A DNA stretch of 64,000 nt from Sulfurospirillum tamanense (GCF_016937535.1 NZ_JAFHKK010000002.1:1-64000); one strand, 5' to 3'; shown: positions 53,963 to 63,531, counted from the stretch's first letter. The notes: generated by a model from the letters alone, not told the origin. A program made the numbers and translations.

Positions 53963-55162
53963 ATGCAGTTTGAGGCGTTAGCGCAACAGTACAAAACCCC
54001 CCTTTATGTTTACGATTTTGATGGGATTACTTCCCAGTATGAAGCACTTAAGAATGCCTTTAAAGCCCGCAAATCTCTTATCTGCTATGCCGTAAAAGCC
54101 AACTCCAATCTATCAGTCATTCGCCATCTAGCCCAGCTTGGCTCAGGGTGCGATTGCGTGTCAATCGGCGAAGTAAAGCGCGCCTTAAAAGCAGGTGTGC
54201 CTCCTTATAAAATTATTTTTAGCGGAGTTGGAAAAAGAGACGAAGAGATTAAAGAGGCCCTTGAATGCGGTATTTTAATGCTTAATCTTGAAAGCGAAGC
54301 AGAGATGTATCGCGTCGAAACCATTGCTACGTCTCTTGGCGAAGTGGCGCGCATTAGTATTCGTGTAAATCCCAACATTGACCCCAAGACCCACCCTTAC
54401 ATCTCCACGGGCCTCCATGAAAACAAGTTTGGCGTAGACCTCGATACGGCCAAGCGGCTTTATATTCACGCAAAACACTCTGCCGCGCTAGATCCCGTGG
54501 GCATTCATTTTCATATTGGCAGTCAAATTACAGAATTGGAACCTTTTTACGAAGCCGCCAAGGTGGTTTCAGACTTGGTGCGCAACCTCAAAGCCCTTGA
54601 TATTGAGTTGAAATTTTTTGATGTAGGTGGCGGACTTGGAATTAAATACAGTGAAGAAGAGACCATCAATCCCTACAACTACGCGCAGGTTATTTTAAAT
54701 ACACTTAAGGGCCTTGATGTCACCTTGGTGTGTGAACCTGGGCGCTTTTTGGTAGGAAATTGCGGCTATTTTTTAACCCGTGTGTTGTACGAAAAGACAA
54801 ACGCAGGGAAGCGCTTTGTAGTAGTGGATGGTGCCATGAACGACTTAATTCGCCCCAGTCTTTATCAAGCATACCACCATGTAGAGTTGCTTGATGGAAA
54901 AGGAGAGGAAACGCCTGCAGACATCGTTGGTCCTGTGTGTGAAAGCGGCGATTTTTTTGCGAAAAATATTATGCTCCCTTTAACCCAACATAATGATGTG
55001 TTGGTGATTCACAGTGCAGGGGCCTATGGGTTTACTATGAGCAGTAACTACAATACCAGAGGACGTGCAGCAGAAGTGGCAGTTGAAGCAGGACAAAGCC
55101 GACTGATTCGAGTACGAGAAGATTTTGAAACGATGATTGCCCTGGAAGAAGCATGCCTGTAG
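53963..55162 (+). CDS. lysA: Diaminopimelate decarboxylase
   Basis: PLP enzyme of 399 residues, last step of lysine synthesis. The cofactor lysine is in CYAVKANSNLSVIRHL (about residue 43), with GIHFHIGSQI, FFDVGGGLGI, CEPGRFLV and the substrate-binding CESGDFFAKN. It overlaps the next gene by ten bases and begins a lysA-HAD-pheA-hisC run found in Campylobacter. Confidence 0.96.
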   Translation: MQFEALAQQYKTPLYVYDFDGITSQYEALKNAFKARKSLICYAVKANSNLSVIRHLAQLGSGCDCVSIGEVKRALKAGVPPYKIIFSGVGKRDEEIKEALECGILMLNLESEAEMYRVETIATSLGEVARISIRVNPNIDPKTHPYISTGLHENKFGVDLDTAKRLYIHAKHSAALDPVGIHFHIGSQITELEPFYEAAKVVSDLVRNLKALDIELKFFDVGGGLGIKYSEEETINPYNYAQVILNTLKGLDVTLVCEPGRFLVGNCGYFLTRVLYEKTNAGKRFVVVDGAMNDLIRPSLYQAYHHVELLDGKGEETPADIVGPVCESGDFFAKNIMLPLTQHNDVLVIHSAGAYGFTMSSNYNTRGRAAEVAVEAGQSRLIRVREDFETMIALEEACL

Positions 55163-55926
55163 GGTACTTGGTGGATGTGCAAGGCACCTTGCTAAGCGAT
55201 GCAGATAAATCTCCATTGCCTGGAGCACACGCTTTTATTGAGCACTTAAACGCTTCAAAAACTCCTTATTGTGTGATTACAAACAACACCAAAGAAAAGA
55301 GTGAAGATTTTTTAACCCTCTTGCATCAAAAAGGTTTACATGTAAAGCATTACTTGGATCCTTTTATGGTGCTTGATAGCGTCATTGGCACAAAAGAAGT
55401 TTTGGTTTTTGGGCCTCAGCCCTTTGAGAAAGTGCTTACATGTAAAGGCTACAACACTCAGCCTAAAGCACCCAAAGCCATGCTCATTGCTAGCGATACA
55501 GCCTTCGATGCGCCTGTGTTTGCTACTATGATTGAAGCTGCTTTGAGCGGGGTTCGGATTGTAGGGATGCACGGAACGAGCGTCTACGCAAAAAATGGAC
55601 GTAAATACCCCGGCGTAGGGGCAATCCTAGCGATGCTCTCCTATGCCACAAGCCGTGAGGCCACGGTGGTTGGCAAGCCAAGCCCTGCTTTTTATGAAGC
55701 TGCGCTTGCTTGTTTAAAAACGCAAGATAAAACCCTCTCGTGGAAAAATATTCGTATTGTTAGTGACGATGCTAAGGGTGACTTGCTAGGTGCTAAAGCT
55801 CTAGGAATGCACACAACACTTGTGTTGAGTGGAAAATGTCAAAGTAGTGAAGAAATTGCTCCCATCAGAGGAGATATTGACGCGGTGCACCCAACACTGT
55901 TAGATGTTTTGGAGGAGATAGTGTGA
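55153..55926 (+). CDS. HAD superfamily hydrolase, NagD/HAD-IIA type
   Basis: A 257-residue protein with the HAD-IIA layout: motif I near the N-terminus, TNNTKEKS (motif II), a cap with ASDTAFDAPVF, GKPSPAFYEAAL (motif III lysine) and VSDDAKGDLLGAKALGM (motif IV). In motif I the usual DxD is D8-V-Q10, so the second Asp (general acid/base) is Gln, as in LHPP/HDHD2-like members that have Ser there. Two palindrome copies encode LHVK (55336) and LTCK (55436). Substrate is unknown. Its stop overlaps the pheA GTG. Confidence 0.82.
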   Translation: MPVGYLVDVQGTLLSDADKSPLPGAHAFIEHLNASKTPYCVITNNTKEKSEDFLTLLHQKGLHVKHYLDPFMVLDSVIGTKEVLVFGPQPFEKVLTCKGYNTQPKAPKAMLIASDTAFDAPVFATMIEAALSGVRIVGMHGTSVYAKNGRKYPGVGAILAMLSYATSREATVVGKPSPAFYEAALACLKTQDKTLSWKNIRIVSDDAKGDLLGAKALGMHTTLVLSGKCQSSEEIAPIRGDIDAVHPTLLDVLEEIV

Positions 55927-56993
55927 ACCAAATTGAAATGTACCGCAATGCCATTGATGCCATTGATGACCAAATCATTGCCTTGCTCAATGAGCGTATG
56001 AAATCTGTTAAAGCTATTGGTCTATTAAAGCAAACCAGCGGTACTTCCATCTACCGACCAGAGCGCGAGCGGGAGATTTTGGACCGCCTCAAAAAAATAA
56101 ACAATGGTGATTTAAATGATGCCGCCATCGAAGCTGTTTTTTTTGAGATTTTTGCGGTGAGTCGCAACCTTGAAATGCCAGAAAAAGTAGCTTTTTTGGG
56201 CCCCAAAGGAAGCTATACTCACCAAGTAGCCCAAAGCCGTTTTGGCGCCATGGGGAATTACCTTTCTCTTAATTGTGTTGAGGCTGTGTTTCGCGTGCTA
56301 GCCAATAAAGAAGCCAAATACGGTGTTGTACCGATAGAAAACAATACCGAAGGGGCAGTGGGCGAAACGCTAGATTGTTTGGGTAATTACGATGAGATTA
56401 AAATTGTTTCAGAAATCTACATGGACATCCACCACTCTTTTGCAACCTTGTCTGAAGATTTGGAGCATATTAAGCGCATCTATTCACACCCGCAAGGGTA
56501 TAACCAGTGCCGTAAGTTTTTAGAGGAGCATCAGCTTTTGGATGTAGAGTTCATACCCACCAAATCCACCGCAGAAGCAGCCCAAAAGGCGAGCAAAGAG
56601 CCAAAATCTGCCGCTATTTGTTCACATATTGCCGCAAAACTTTACAATGTGCCTATTTTGTTTGGCAAGATAGAAGACAACCTTGCCAACAAAACCCGTT
56701 TTTTGATTTTGAGTGATTTTAAAAACAAACCAGGTGAACACAACAAAACGTCAATTCTAGCCAAAACAGATGACAAGCCTGGTGGCTTGGTGGAGTTTTT
56801 ACAATCTTTTCAAGACAACAAAGTCAACCTCACGAAAATAGAATCCAGACCAGCTAAAGAGCGTGGTTTTAAAACAGTGTTTTACTTGGACTTCGAAGGA
56901 CATATTGACGATGAGAATGTTCAAAACGTATTAGAACAAAATAAAAACAAACACCAAATCAAATGGCTAGGAAGCTATGTTGCAGGAGAATAA
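55923..56993 (+). CDS. pheA: Bifunctional chorismate mutase/prephenate dehydratase
   Basis: P-protein of 356 residues making phenylpyruvate for phenylalanine. It has an AroQ chorismate mutase domain (about 1-85), a prephenate dehydratase domain (about 90-270) with FLGPKGSYTHQVA and the TKSTAEAAQ motif containing the catalytic Thr, and a C-terminal ACT domain (about 275-350) with KPGGLVEFLQSF and ESRPAK that binds phenylalanine. GTG start. Confidence 0.95.
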   Translation: MNQIEMYRNAIDAIDDQIIALLNERMKSVKAIGLLKQTSGTSIYRPEREREILDRLKKINNGDLNDAAIEAVFFEIFAVSRNLEMPEKVAFLGPKGSYTHQVAQSRFGAMGNYLSLNCVEAVFRVLANKEAKYGVVPIENNTEGAVGETLDCLGNYDEIKIVSEIYMDIHHSFATLSEDLEHIKRIYSHPQGYNQCRKFLEEHQLLDVEFIPTKSTAEAAQKASKEPKSAAICSHIAAKLYNVPILFGKIEDNLANKTRFLILSDFKNKPGEHNKTSILAKTDDKPGGLVEFLQSFQDNKVNLTKIESRPAKERGFKTVFYLDFEGHIDDENVQNVLEQNKNKHQIKWLGSYVAGE

Positions 56994-56994
56994 C

Positions 56995-58098
56995 ATGACG
57001 TTTAACCCCGTATTGGACGGTCTAAAGAACTACGAAGCAGGCAAACCCATTGAGCTTGTTGTGCGAGATTATGGGATTGCACCTCAAGATGTAATCAAAC
57101 TTGCAAGCAACGAAAATCCACGAGGGTGTAGTCTTGGCGTGTTGGCTGCAATGCAACAGGAAAGTACACGTGCCCATTTGTATCCGGATGATAGCATGTA
57201 CGAACTCAAAGATGGGCTAGCATCACGTTTTGGTGTAAAAAAAGAAAACGTAATTATTGGCGCAGGGAGTGATCAGGTTATCGGGTTTGCTTTGCACGCC
57301 AAGGCAAACCCCAATCAAGCAATTTTGATGGCAGGAGTAACCTTTGCCATGTATGAAATTTATGGCAAACAAACGGGGGCAACCATTCTAAAAACACCTT
57401 CAAAAATGCATAATTTGGAGGATTTTAAACAAATGCTTGCCACCCACAAGGGTGCTATCGGCGTGCTTTTTTTATGCCTCCCCAATAATCCGTTGGGTGA
57501 AGCGCTTGATGCTGATGAAGTGAAACTCTTTTTGAGGGAAGTCGACCCCAATATTTTGGTGGTCGTGGATGGTGCCTACCAGGAATATGCTAGTTATAAA
57601 GACCAAACCAAAGCCCTTGATCCTAGGGCGTTAATTGAGGAATTTCCCAATGTGCTTTATCTTGGCACCTTTTCAAAAGCCTATGGTTTGGGCGGTATGC
57701 GATGCGGTTACGGGATTGGTGAAGCAGGCTTAATCCATACATTGCATAAATTGCGCCCTCCCTTTAACATCACGACGTTGAGTTTAAAAGCAGGTATCGA
57801 GGCACTCAAAGACGAAGGGTTTGTTGCGCGATGCATGGAGGAGAATTTTTCTGAAATGAAGCGGTATGAAGCAGAAGCAAGGGCACTCGGATTTGATTTT
57901 ATTGAGAGCTATACTAATTTTATTACGCTAGAGTTCCCAGAGGGAAAAATTGCCTCAAAAATTGCCCAATCCCTACTTGAAAAAGGTATAATTATTCGTG
58001 ACCTCTCTGCTTATGGGATGAATGCCGTGCGAGTGACTATCGGCACGCCCGAGCAAAACAGCCGATTTTTTGAAAATTTTAAACGCGTATACTGTTAA
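56995..58098 (+). CDS. hisC: Histidinol-phosphate aminotransferase
   Basis: PLP class I/II aminotransferase of 367 residues in histidine synthesis, possibly also acting on aromatic amino acids given its place after pheA. It has KLASNENPRGCS, the cofactor lysine in LGTFSKAYGLGGMRCGYG (about residue 229), and a C-terminal VRVTIGTPEQN. ATG 56995 follows AGGAG by seven bases; the frame from 56977 overlaps pheA. Confidence 0.93.
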   Translation: MTFNPVLDGLKNYEAGKPIELVVRDYGIAPQDVIKLASNENPRGCSLGVLAAMQQESTRAHLYPDDSMYELKDGLASRFGVKKENVIIGAGSDQVIGFALHAKANPNQAILMAGVTFAMYEIYGKQTGATILKTPSKMHNLEDFKQMLATHKGAIGVLFLCLPNNPLGEALDADEVKLFLREVDPNILVVVDGAYQEYASYKDQTKALDPRALIEEFPNVLYLGTFSKAYGLGGMRCGYGIGEAGLIHTLHKLRPPFNITTLSLKAGIEALKDEGFVARCMEENFSEMKRYEAEARALGFDFIESYTNFITLEFPEGKIASKIAQSLLEKGIIIRDLSAYGMNAVRVTIGTPEQNSRFFENFKRVYC

Positions 58099-58110
58099 GA
58101 TGGGAGTTTA

Positions 58111-59820
58111 ATGGACGTTAAGGTACTGCTCCACCAGATTGGCTCATTGTTTCAAACCCTTTCCTTGCGGCAACGCATTGTTGCAGCGGTTTCCATTGCT
58201 GTCGTGATCGGTTTTTTGGTTTTTTTGAGTTTTTATAAGGGTGGTAAATCTTCAGGGTACGCGGGGTATAGCGTATTGTTTGAGAATACTTCTGCTGAAG
58301 ACTCAGCTTTGATTATTCAGCAATTGGAACTGCGCAAAATTCCTTATCAGATTCATAACGAAGGAACGGTACTTGTTCCTTCGGATGTGGTCTATAAAGA
58401 GCGCATCGCAATCGCTGCTTTAGGAATCCCAAAAAACAGCAAAGTGGGTTTTGAAATTTTTGATAAAAACGAATTTGGTGCTACTGATTTTGAACAGCAA
58501 ATTAAATATTTGCGTGCCCTTGAAGGGGAGCTTTCACGCACCATTGAAAATCTCCAGCCTATCGCAAAGGCAAGCGTTCATATTGCTATTCCAAAAGAGA
58601 GTGTTTTTACCGAAAGACAAGCTCCTCCTACGGCGTCGGTGGTTTTGGAACTTCGCCCTTCTATGCGCTTGTCGCCCAACCAAATTACAGGTATAAAAAA
58701 TCTTGTAGCAGCTTCAGTGGTACGCATGAGTGCGGAGAATGTCAAAATAGTTAATCAAGATGGTGTTCCTTTAGGAGATGATGAGGGGCTTTATGAAAAT
58801 GATTTAATTCAAAACCAAATCAAATACAAACGGGATTTTGAAGCAGCCTATGAACGCAAGATTACGAATGTTTTGGCACCTGTTATTGGGGGTGTTGATA
58901 AGGTTGTGGCAAAGGTTAACATTGACTTTGATTTTGCTAGAAAAGAGAGCATGAGCGAAGAGTATGACCCTGAATCTGTTCCGCGCAGTGAGCAGTTTGT
59001 TGAAGAAAACAGAGAAGGAAGACGTCCTGCACAAGTGGGTGGTGTTCCAGGAGCTGTGAGCAATATAGGCCCCGTCGAAGGACTAGAAAGCGATCAGGTT
59101 GTGGAAAAACAGAGCAAAAGTTCCGCCACAACAAATTATGAAATTTCAAAACGCGTTACTAATATTAAGGGGCAGTTCGCGACAATTAACCGAGTGAGCG
59201 CAGCTGTTGTGGTAGATGGAAAGTATGAATTCCAAACAGGAGAAGACGGGCCAAGAAAGCTAGAGTTTGTAGCTCTCACTCCTGAGCAATTAAGAAGCAT
59301 TGAAGCGATTGTGCGCCAAACCATTGGGTTTCAAGAGGCAAGGGGGGATGAAGTTACAGTAAGTAACTTTGAATTCAAGCCGCTTCAGCCTGATGGCAGG
59401 GTCGCTCCTACTAAAACTTTTGTGAGTATGGCCCATTACTACCTTGAGCCACTTATTCCTCTTTTGAAGTATTTGCTTGTTGGAATTTTGCTCTTTGTCT
59501 TTTACAAAAAAGTCATCCTTCCTTTTAGTGAAAGAATGATTGAAGCCAAGGATGATACGGCTGAACTTTCTAGGGCACTGGAAGAAGTGGATGAGGATGA
59601 AAGCGCTGAAGACACTTTGGAAAAATTTAGACAAGCACGTAAAAAAGTAGAAGAACAGCTTGGTATCGGGGATGATTTTAATGAAGAAGAGTTGCGTTAT
59701 GATGTACTTTTGGAAAAATTAAAAACAATGGTAAATGACCGCGGTGAAGATGTTGCCGCCTTGCTTCAAGGTATGATTAAAAGTGAAACAGAATATGGGC
59801 CGCAAGGGAAGGATGGGTAG
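58111..59820 (+). CDS. fliF: Flagellar MS-ring protein FliF
   Basis: MS-ring protein of 569 residues with two membrane helices (about 25-44 and 448-465). It has ring-building domains with VLFENTSAEDSALI and VHIAIPKESVFTERQAPPTASVVLEL, and a cytoplasmic tail that binds FliG. It opens the fliF-fliG-fliH-dxs order conserved in Campylobacter and Helicobacter, 12 bases after hisC. Confidence 0.96.
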   Translation: MDVKVLLHQIGSLFQTLSLRQRIVAAVSIAVVIGFLVFLSFYKGGKSSGYAGYSVLFENTSAEDSALIIQQLELRKIPYQIHNEGTVLVPSDVVYKERIAIAALGIPKNSKVGFEIFDKNEFGATDFEQQIKYLRALEGELSRTIENLQPIAKASVHIAIPKESVFTERQAPPTASVVLELRPSMRLSPNQITGIKNLVAASVVRMSAENVKIVNQDGVPLGDDEGLYENDLIQNQIKYKRDFEAAYERKITNVLAPVIGGVDKVVAKVNIDFDFARKESMSEEYDPESVPRSEQFVEENREGRRPAQVGGVPGAVSNIGPVEGLESDQVVEKQSKSSATTNYEISKRVTNIKGQFATINRVSAAVVVDGKYEFQTGEDGPRKLEFVALTPEQLRSIEAIVRQTIGFQEARGDEVTVSNFEFKPLQPDGRVAPTKTFVSMAHYYLEPLIPLLKYLLVGILLFVFYKKVILPFSERMIEAKDDTAELSRALEEVDEDESAEDTLEKFRQARKKVEEQLGIGDDFNEEELRYDVLLEKLKTMVNDRGEDVAALLQGMIKSETEYGPQGKDG

Positions 59821-60849
59821 ATGATTAAATTAACTGACCAACAGCAAACCATTTACAATGAACTAACCATGCCTGAAAAAGTGGCTATTTTAATGATTCA
59901 GCTAGGGGAAGATACAGCAACGACACTGTTTTCACATATGGACGTAGATATTGTAACAGATATTTCCCGTTATATTGCCACAGTAAAGAACATTGACCGA
60001 CAAGTGGCAGGGGCGGTACTTGAAGAGTTTTATGCTATTTTGCAATCAAACCAGTTCATTCGCAGTGGGGGTATGGAGTATGCCAAAGAGATCTTATACC
60101 GAACGTTTGGACCAGAAGTGGCTCAAAAGATTTTAGATAAATTGGCAAAATCCATGGAAAACACCCAAAGTTTTGGGTATCTTTCTCAAATTAAGCCCCA
60201 GCAGTTGGCGGATTTTATCATTAACGAGCACCCTCAAACAATCGCATTGATTATGGCACACATGGACCCTACGAGTGCGGCAGAAACTATCTCCTTTTTC
60301 CCAGATGAGTTGCGCAGCGAAGTGACAATCCGTATGGCAAATTTGGGCGATATTTCCCCTTCAGTTATCAAGCGCGTTTCTGCTGTTTTGGAGAGCAAGC
60401 TTGAGTCTCTTACGTCTTACAAGGTTGAGGTGGGTGGACCTCGAGCGGTGGCGGAAATTCTCAATAGATTGGGTCAAAAAGCCTCTAAAGCAACAATTAG
60501 CTATATTGAGCAAACCGATGAAAAACTTGCTACTATTATTAAAGAGATGATGTTTACCTTTGAGGACATCATGAAGCTTGACAATAGCGCTATTCGCGAA
60601 ATACTAAAGGTTGCCGATAAAAAAGACTTAATGGTTGGGCTCAAGGGAGCTGCAGAAGAGTTGCGCAATAAATTTATGGAAAACATGTCCCAGCGTGCCT
60701 CGGAAGCTTTTTTGGAAGAGATGCAATTTTTAGGGGCAGTGCGTGTAAAAGATGTGGAAGAGGCCCAGCGTCGTGTTGTGGATGAGGTGCAAAAACTAGC
60801 CGAACAAGGTATCTTGCAAGTAGGTGAGACCGAAGAGATGGTTGAATAA
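59821..60849 (+). CDS. fliG: Flagellar motor switch protein FliG
   Basis: Switch-ring protein of 342 residues on the cytoplasmic face of the MS ring. It has an N-terminal FliF-binding domain, a middle domain with NEHPQTIALIMAHMD, and a C-terminal torque domain with charged residues in FTFEDIMKLDNSAIREIL and LRNKFMENMSQRASE. It starts directly after the fliF stop. Confidence 0.97.
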   Translation: MIKLTDQQQTIYNELTMPEKVAILMIQLGEDTATTLFSHMDVDIVTDISRYIATVKNIDRQVAGAVLEEFYAILQSNQFIRSGGMEYAKEILYRTFGPEVAQKILDKLAKSMENTQSFGYLSQIKPQQLADFIINEHPQTIALIMAHMDPTSAAETISFFPDELRSEVTIRMANLGDISPSVIKRVSAVLESKLESLTSYKVEVGGPRAVAEILNRLGQKASKATISYIEQTDEKLATIIKEMMFTFEDIMKLDNSAIREILKVADKKDLMVGLKGAAEELRNKFMENMSQRASEAFLEEMQFLGAVRVKDVEEAQRRVVDEVQKLAEQGILQVGETEEMVE

Positions 60850-61619
60850 TGATACGCACGGTTATTTCTTCAAAAAATATGCACGATCACAATGTGGAGC
60901 CTTACCGCTTTAAGGTTTTGGGCACAACGTTTGAGCCAAAGCAAAAACCAGAGCCTTTGGAAGAAAAAAAAGAAGAGGAACCCAAAAAAGAGTCTCCAGC
61001 ACCCGAACCAACCAAGCCCCTTGAATCAGCGTTTGTGGAAGAGCTTCTTAAGAAAACAGATGAACTTTCTACAAATATTATTAAGCTCCAAATCCAAATA
61101 GAAAATCAAGAAAAAGAGTTTGAAAAACGCCTTCACGATGAGATTCACCGTGCCAAAGAAGAGGGCGCTTCCCAGGGCTATGTTAAGGCGCAAGAAGAGC
61201 AGCGCGAGGCATTAAAGGCTCTTCAGGGACATTTTTCACGCTCTTTACATCTTTTAGAAGAAGAGCACCAGCGCTTTAAAGTTTTTTTGGAAAAAAGCGA
61301 GGCAGAGCTTTCAGAAGCTGCGATTGATGTGGCTAAGGAGGTGGTCAAAAAAGAAATTTCTCACCACTCAACTGCCGTTTCCATTGCTCTTTCGACTGCG
61401 CTTATGCGAGAGCTTCAAGATGCAACAAAGCTTGAAATACGGGTGAATCCAAAAAACTATGAAGGGGTCAAAGAGGCACATGAAAAATTTGAGCATATTC
61501 AAGTAGGGGTCGATGATGCAATTACGGAAGGCGGCGTGATTATCCTAAGCGATGTGGGCAATATTGATGGGACGATTTCAACACGTTTGGAAAAAATAAA
61601 ACAAATGATGAAAGAGTAG
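60849..61619 (+). CDS. fliH: Flagellar assembly protein FliH
   Basis: A 256-residue regulator of the export ATPase FliI. It is proline/glutamate-rich at the start (about 30-55), has a long coiled coil (about 60-145) with GASQGYVKAQEEQ, and a C-terminal domain with LEIRVNPKNYEGVKE and ITEGGVIILSDVGNIDGTI. It shares one base with the fliG stop. Confidence 0.9.
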   Translation: MIRTVISSKNMHDHNVEPYRFKVLGTTFEPKQKPEPLEEKKEEEPKKESPAPEPTKPLESAFVEELLKKTDELSTNIIKLQIQIENQEKEFEKRLHDEIHRAKEEGASQGYVKAQEEQREALKALQGHFSRSLHLLEEEHQRFKVFLEKSEAELSEAAIDVAKEVVKKEISHHSTAVSIALSTALMRELQDATKLEIRVNPKNYEGVKEAHEKFEHIQVGVDDAITEGGVIILSDVGNIDGTISTRLEKIKQMMKE

Positions 61620-61638
61620 CAATAAGGATAATGGGCAA

Positions 61639-63453
61639 ATGAATATTAGAGAAAAAAATCATGAAGAACTAAAAGAGATATGCCATCAAATACGTGAAAA
61701 AATTTTAGCTACTGTCAGTAAAAACGGGGGCCATTTAAGCTCAAATATTGGGGCGGTTGAGCTTACTGTGGCAATGCATTATGTTTTTAATATAGAAAAA
61801 GACCCTTTTATTTTCGATGTAAGCCATCAATGTTATGCACACAAATTACTTACAGGGCGTTGGGATTCTTTTGAAACATTGCGTCAATTCAATGGAGTTT
61901 GTGGCTACACAAAACCCACAGAGTCTCCTTGCGACTATTTTGTTGCGGGCCATAGCTCCACGTCCATCTCATTGGCAATTGGTGCGGCAAAAGCTATCAA
62001 GCTTAAAGGCGAAGATCGTATTCCTGTTGTGTTGATAGGAGATGGGTCTATGAGCGCAGGGATGGTGTATGAAGCACTGAATGAACTGGGAGACAGAAAG
62101 TATCCTGTTGTGATTATTTTAAACGATAATGAAATGAGCATTGCAAAACCTATTGGTGCAGTTAGTAAGTATTTGTCTCAGGCCATGGCAGGAAAGTTTT
62201 ACCAAAAAATTAAGCAAAGAATGGAGCAATTTCTCACCTACTTGCCTGAGGGTGCAACATACATGGCGAAAAAATTTGAAGAGAGCTTGAAGCTCATCAC
62301 TCCAGGACTTTTGTTTGAAGAGCTTGGCCTTGAATACATTGGACCTGTAGATGGGCATGATTTGGAATCTTTGATTGAAACCTTGCAAATAGCCAAAGAG
62401 ATGGGCAAGCCCGTCATTGTCCATGCTCAGACGCTAAAGGGAAAAGGGTATGAAAAAGCAGAAGGGTATTATGAAAAATGGCACGGCGTAGGCCCCTTTG
62501 ATTTAAAGAGTGGTAAATCACTAGGCACTTCATCCTCCAAAAACGCCACAGAGCTTTTCAGCGAAGGGTTATTGCGTCTTGCTTCATTACACGAAGATGT
62601 AGTGGGAGTAACTGCTGCCATGCCAAGTGGGACAGGAATGGATAAATTAATTGAAAAATTTCCTGAACGTTTTTGGGATGTGGCCATCGCAGAACAACAT
62701 GCTGTAACATCTATGGCAGCCATGGCCAAGGAAGGGTTTAAGCCTTTTATAGCCATCTACTCGACATTCTTGCAGCGGGCGTATGATCAGATTATTCATG
62801 ATTGTTGCTTGATGAATCTTAATGTTGTTTTTGCTATTGATAGAGCAGGCATTGTGGGAGAAGATGGAGAGACACATCAAGGCGCATTTGATCTCTCTTT
62901 TTTATATCCAATTCCTAACATGACCCTCTTTGCTCCGCGCTGCCCGCAAAGCATGGAACATGCCATTACCTATGCTTATGCACACCAAGGGCCTTGTGCT
63001 TTTCGCTACCCACGCGGTACGTTTTTAGAGTGTGGTGAACATGCGGGAAGTGTTTTTGAGTATGGTAAAGGCGAAGTTCTTGAAGAGGGTGAAACCTCTG
63101 TATTTATTGGTTATGGCAAGGGTGTGGGAAAGGCATGGGCAACCAAACAACTGGTTAAAAAAGAGATGAATCCTGCTTTGGTTGATTTAAAATTTCTAAA
63201 ACCTCTTGATGAGGAGTTGTTGTTAGGCTTGGCACAACGCTATAGCCAATGGTATGTTTTTAGCGATTCAGCAAAATGTGGAGGCGTGGGTGCAATTTTG
63301 AGTCATTGGCTCCAAACGCAGGGTATTTTAACTGTACATGTAAAGAGTTTTGAATACGGCGATGCGTTTATTGAACATGGAAAAACAGCGCTAATAGAAG
63401 AGCACTTGGGGGTTTCCCCTGAAACGATAGCAAAAAGCTTAAAAATAACCTAA
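61639..63453 (+). CDS. dxs: 1-deoxy-D-xylulose-5-phosphate synthase
   Basis: Thiamine-diphosphate enzyme of 604 residues, first step of the MEP isoprenoid pathway. It has GGHLSSNIGAVELTVAMHYVF, the cofactor motif GDGSMSAGMVYEALN (about 138-152), the YIGPVDGHDL block, and FAIDRAGIVGEDGETHQGAFD. Its position after fliH is the usual one in Campylobacterota. AAGGAT precedes the ATG. Confidence 0.96.
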   Translation: MNIREKNHEELKEICHQIREKILATVSKNGGHLSSNIGAVELTVAMHYVFNIEKDPFIFDVSHQCYAHKLLTGRWDSFETLRQFNGVCGYTKPTESPCDYFVAGHSSTSISLAIGAAKAIKLKGEDRIPVVLIGDGSMSAGMVYEALNELGDRKYPVVIILNDNEMSIAKPIGAVSKYLSQAMAGKFYQKIKQRMEQFLTYLPEGATYMAKKFEESLKLITPGLLFEELGLEYIGPVDGHDLESLIETLQIAKEMGKPVIVHAQTLKGKGYEKAEGYYEKWHGVGPFDLKSGKSLGTSSSKNATELFSEGLLRLASLHEDVVGVTAAMPSGTGMDKLIEKFPERFWDVAIAEQHAVTSMAAMAKEGFKPFIAIYSTFLQRAYDQIIHDCCLMNLNVVFAIDRAGIVGEDGETHQGAFDLSFLYPIPNMTLFAPRCPQSMEHAITYAYAHQGPCAFRYPRGTFLECGEHAGSVFEYGKGEVLEEGETSVFIGYGKGVGKAWATKQLVKKEMNPALVDLKFLKPLDEELLLGLAQRYSQWYVFSDSAKCGGVGAILSHWLQTQGILTVHVKSFEYGDAFIEHGKTALIEEHLGVSPETIAKSLKIT

Positions 63454-63502
63454 ATAGTAAAAATTATTAAATAAATAAAATACTTTTTAAAAATATTTTT
63501 GG

Positions 63503-63508
63503 CATAAT
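63503..63508 (+). promoter_or_regulatory. -10 box of perR
   Basis: CATAAT, 24 bases before the ATG, in an AT-rich 78-base gap that also has AAAAATTATTAAATAA (63464-63479), a candidate Fur/PerR-type autoregulatory site. Confidence 0.4.
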
Positions 63509-63531
63509 GGAATAAAAATTAGGAAAATCCC

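Larger units (their letters stand above)
1288..55445. repeat. Dispersed 10-bp palindrome TTACATGTAA, 28 exact copies
   Basis: Exact copies start at 1288, 1588, 5317, 6573, 9612, 10205, 13229, 14636, 15338, 15621, 16270, 18126, 20951, 21542, 21578, 21929, 23710, 32619, 32724, 41615, 42144, 44511, 44547, 49158, 50528, 52758, 55336 and 55436. One-mismatch copies start at 9674, 19369, 26011, 31592, 38021, 49254 and 63334. The flanks prefer CY before and RG after (e.g. CCTTTACATGTAAAGG). Nineteen exact copies are inside genes, read as LHV or (F/L)TC(K/N); the third frame would contain TAA and is never used. Counted by eye, so a copy or two may be missed. The span given covers first to last copy. 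Confidence 0.95.

Noticed and set aside
1288-55445. TTACATGTAA as an operator of one transcription factor
   Set aside because: Two thirds of copies are deep inside genes of unrelated function, and few sit at promoter positions.
1288-55445. TTACATGTAA as a restriction site signature
   Set aside because: It contains ACATGT and CATG, but restriction targets are usually avoided, not enriched, and the full 10 bp is constrained.
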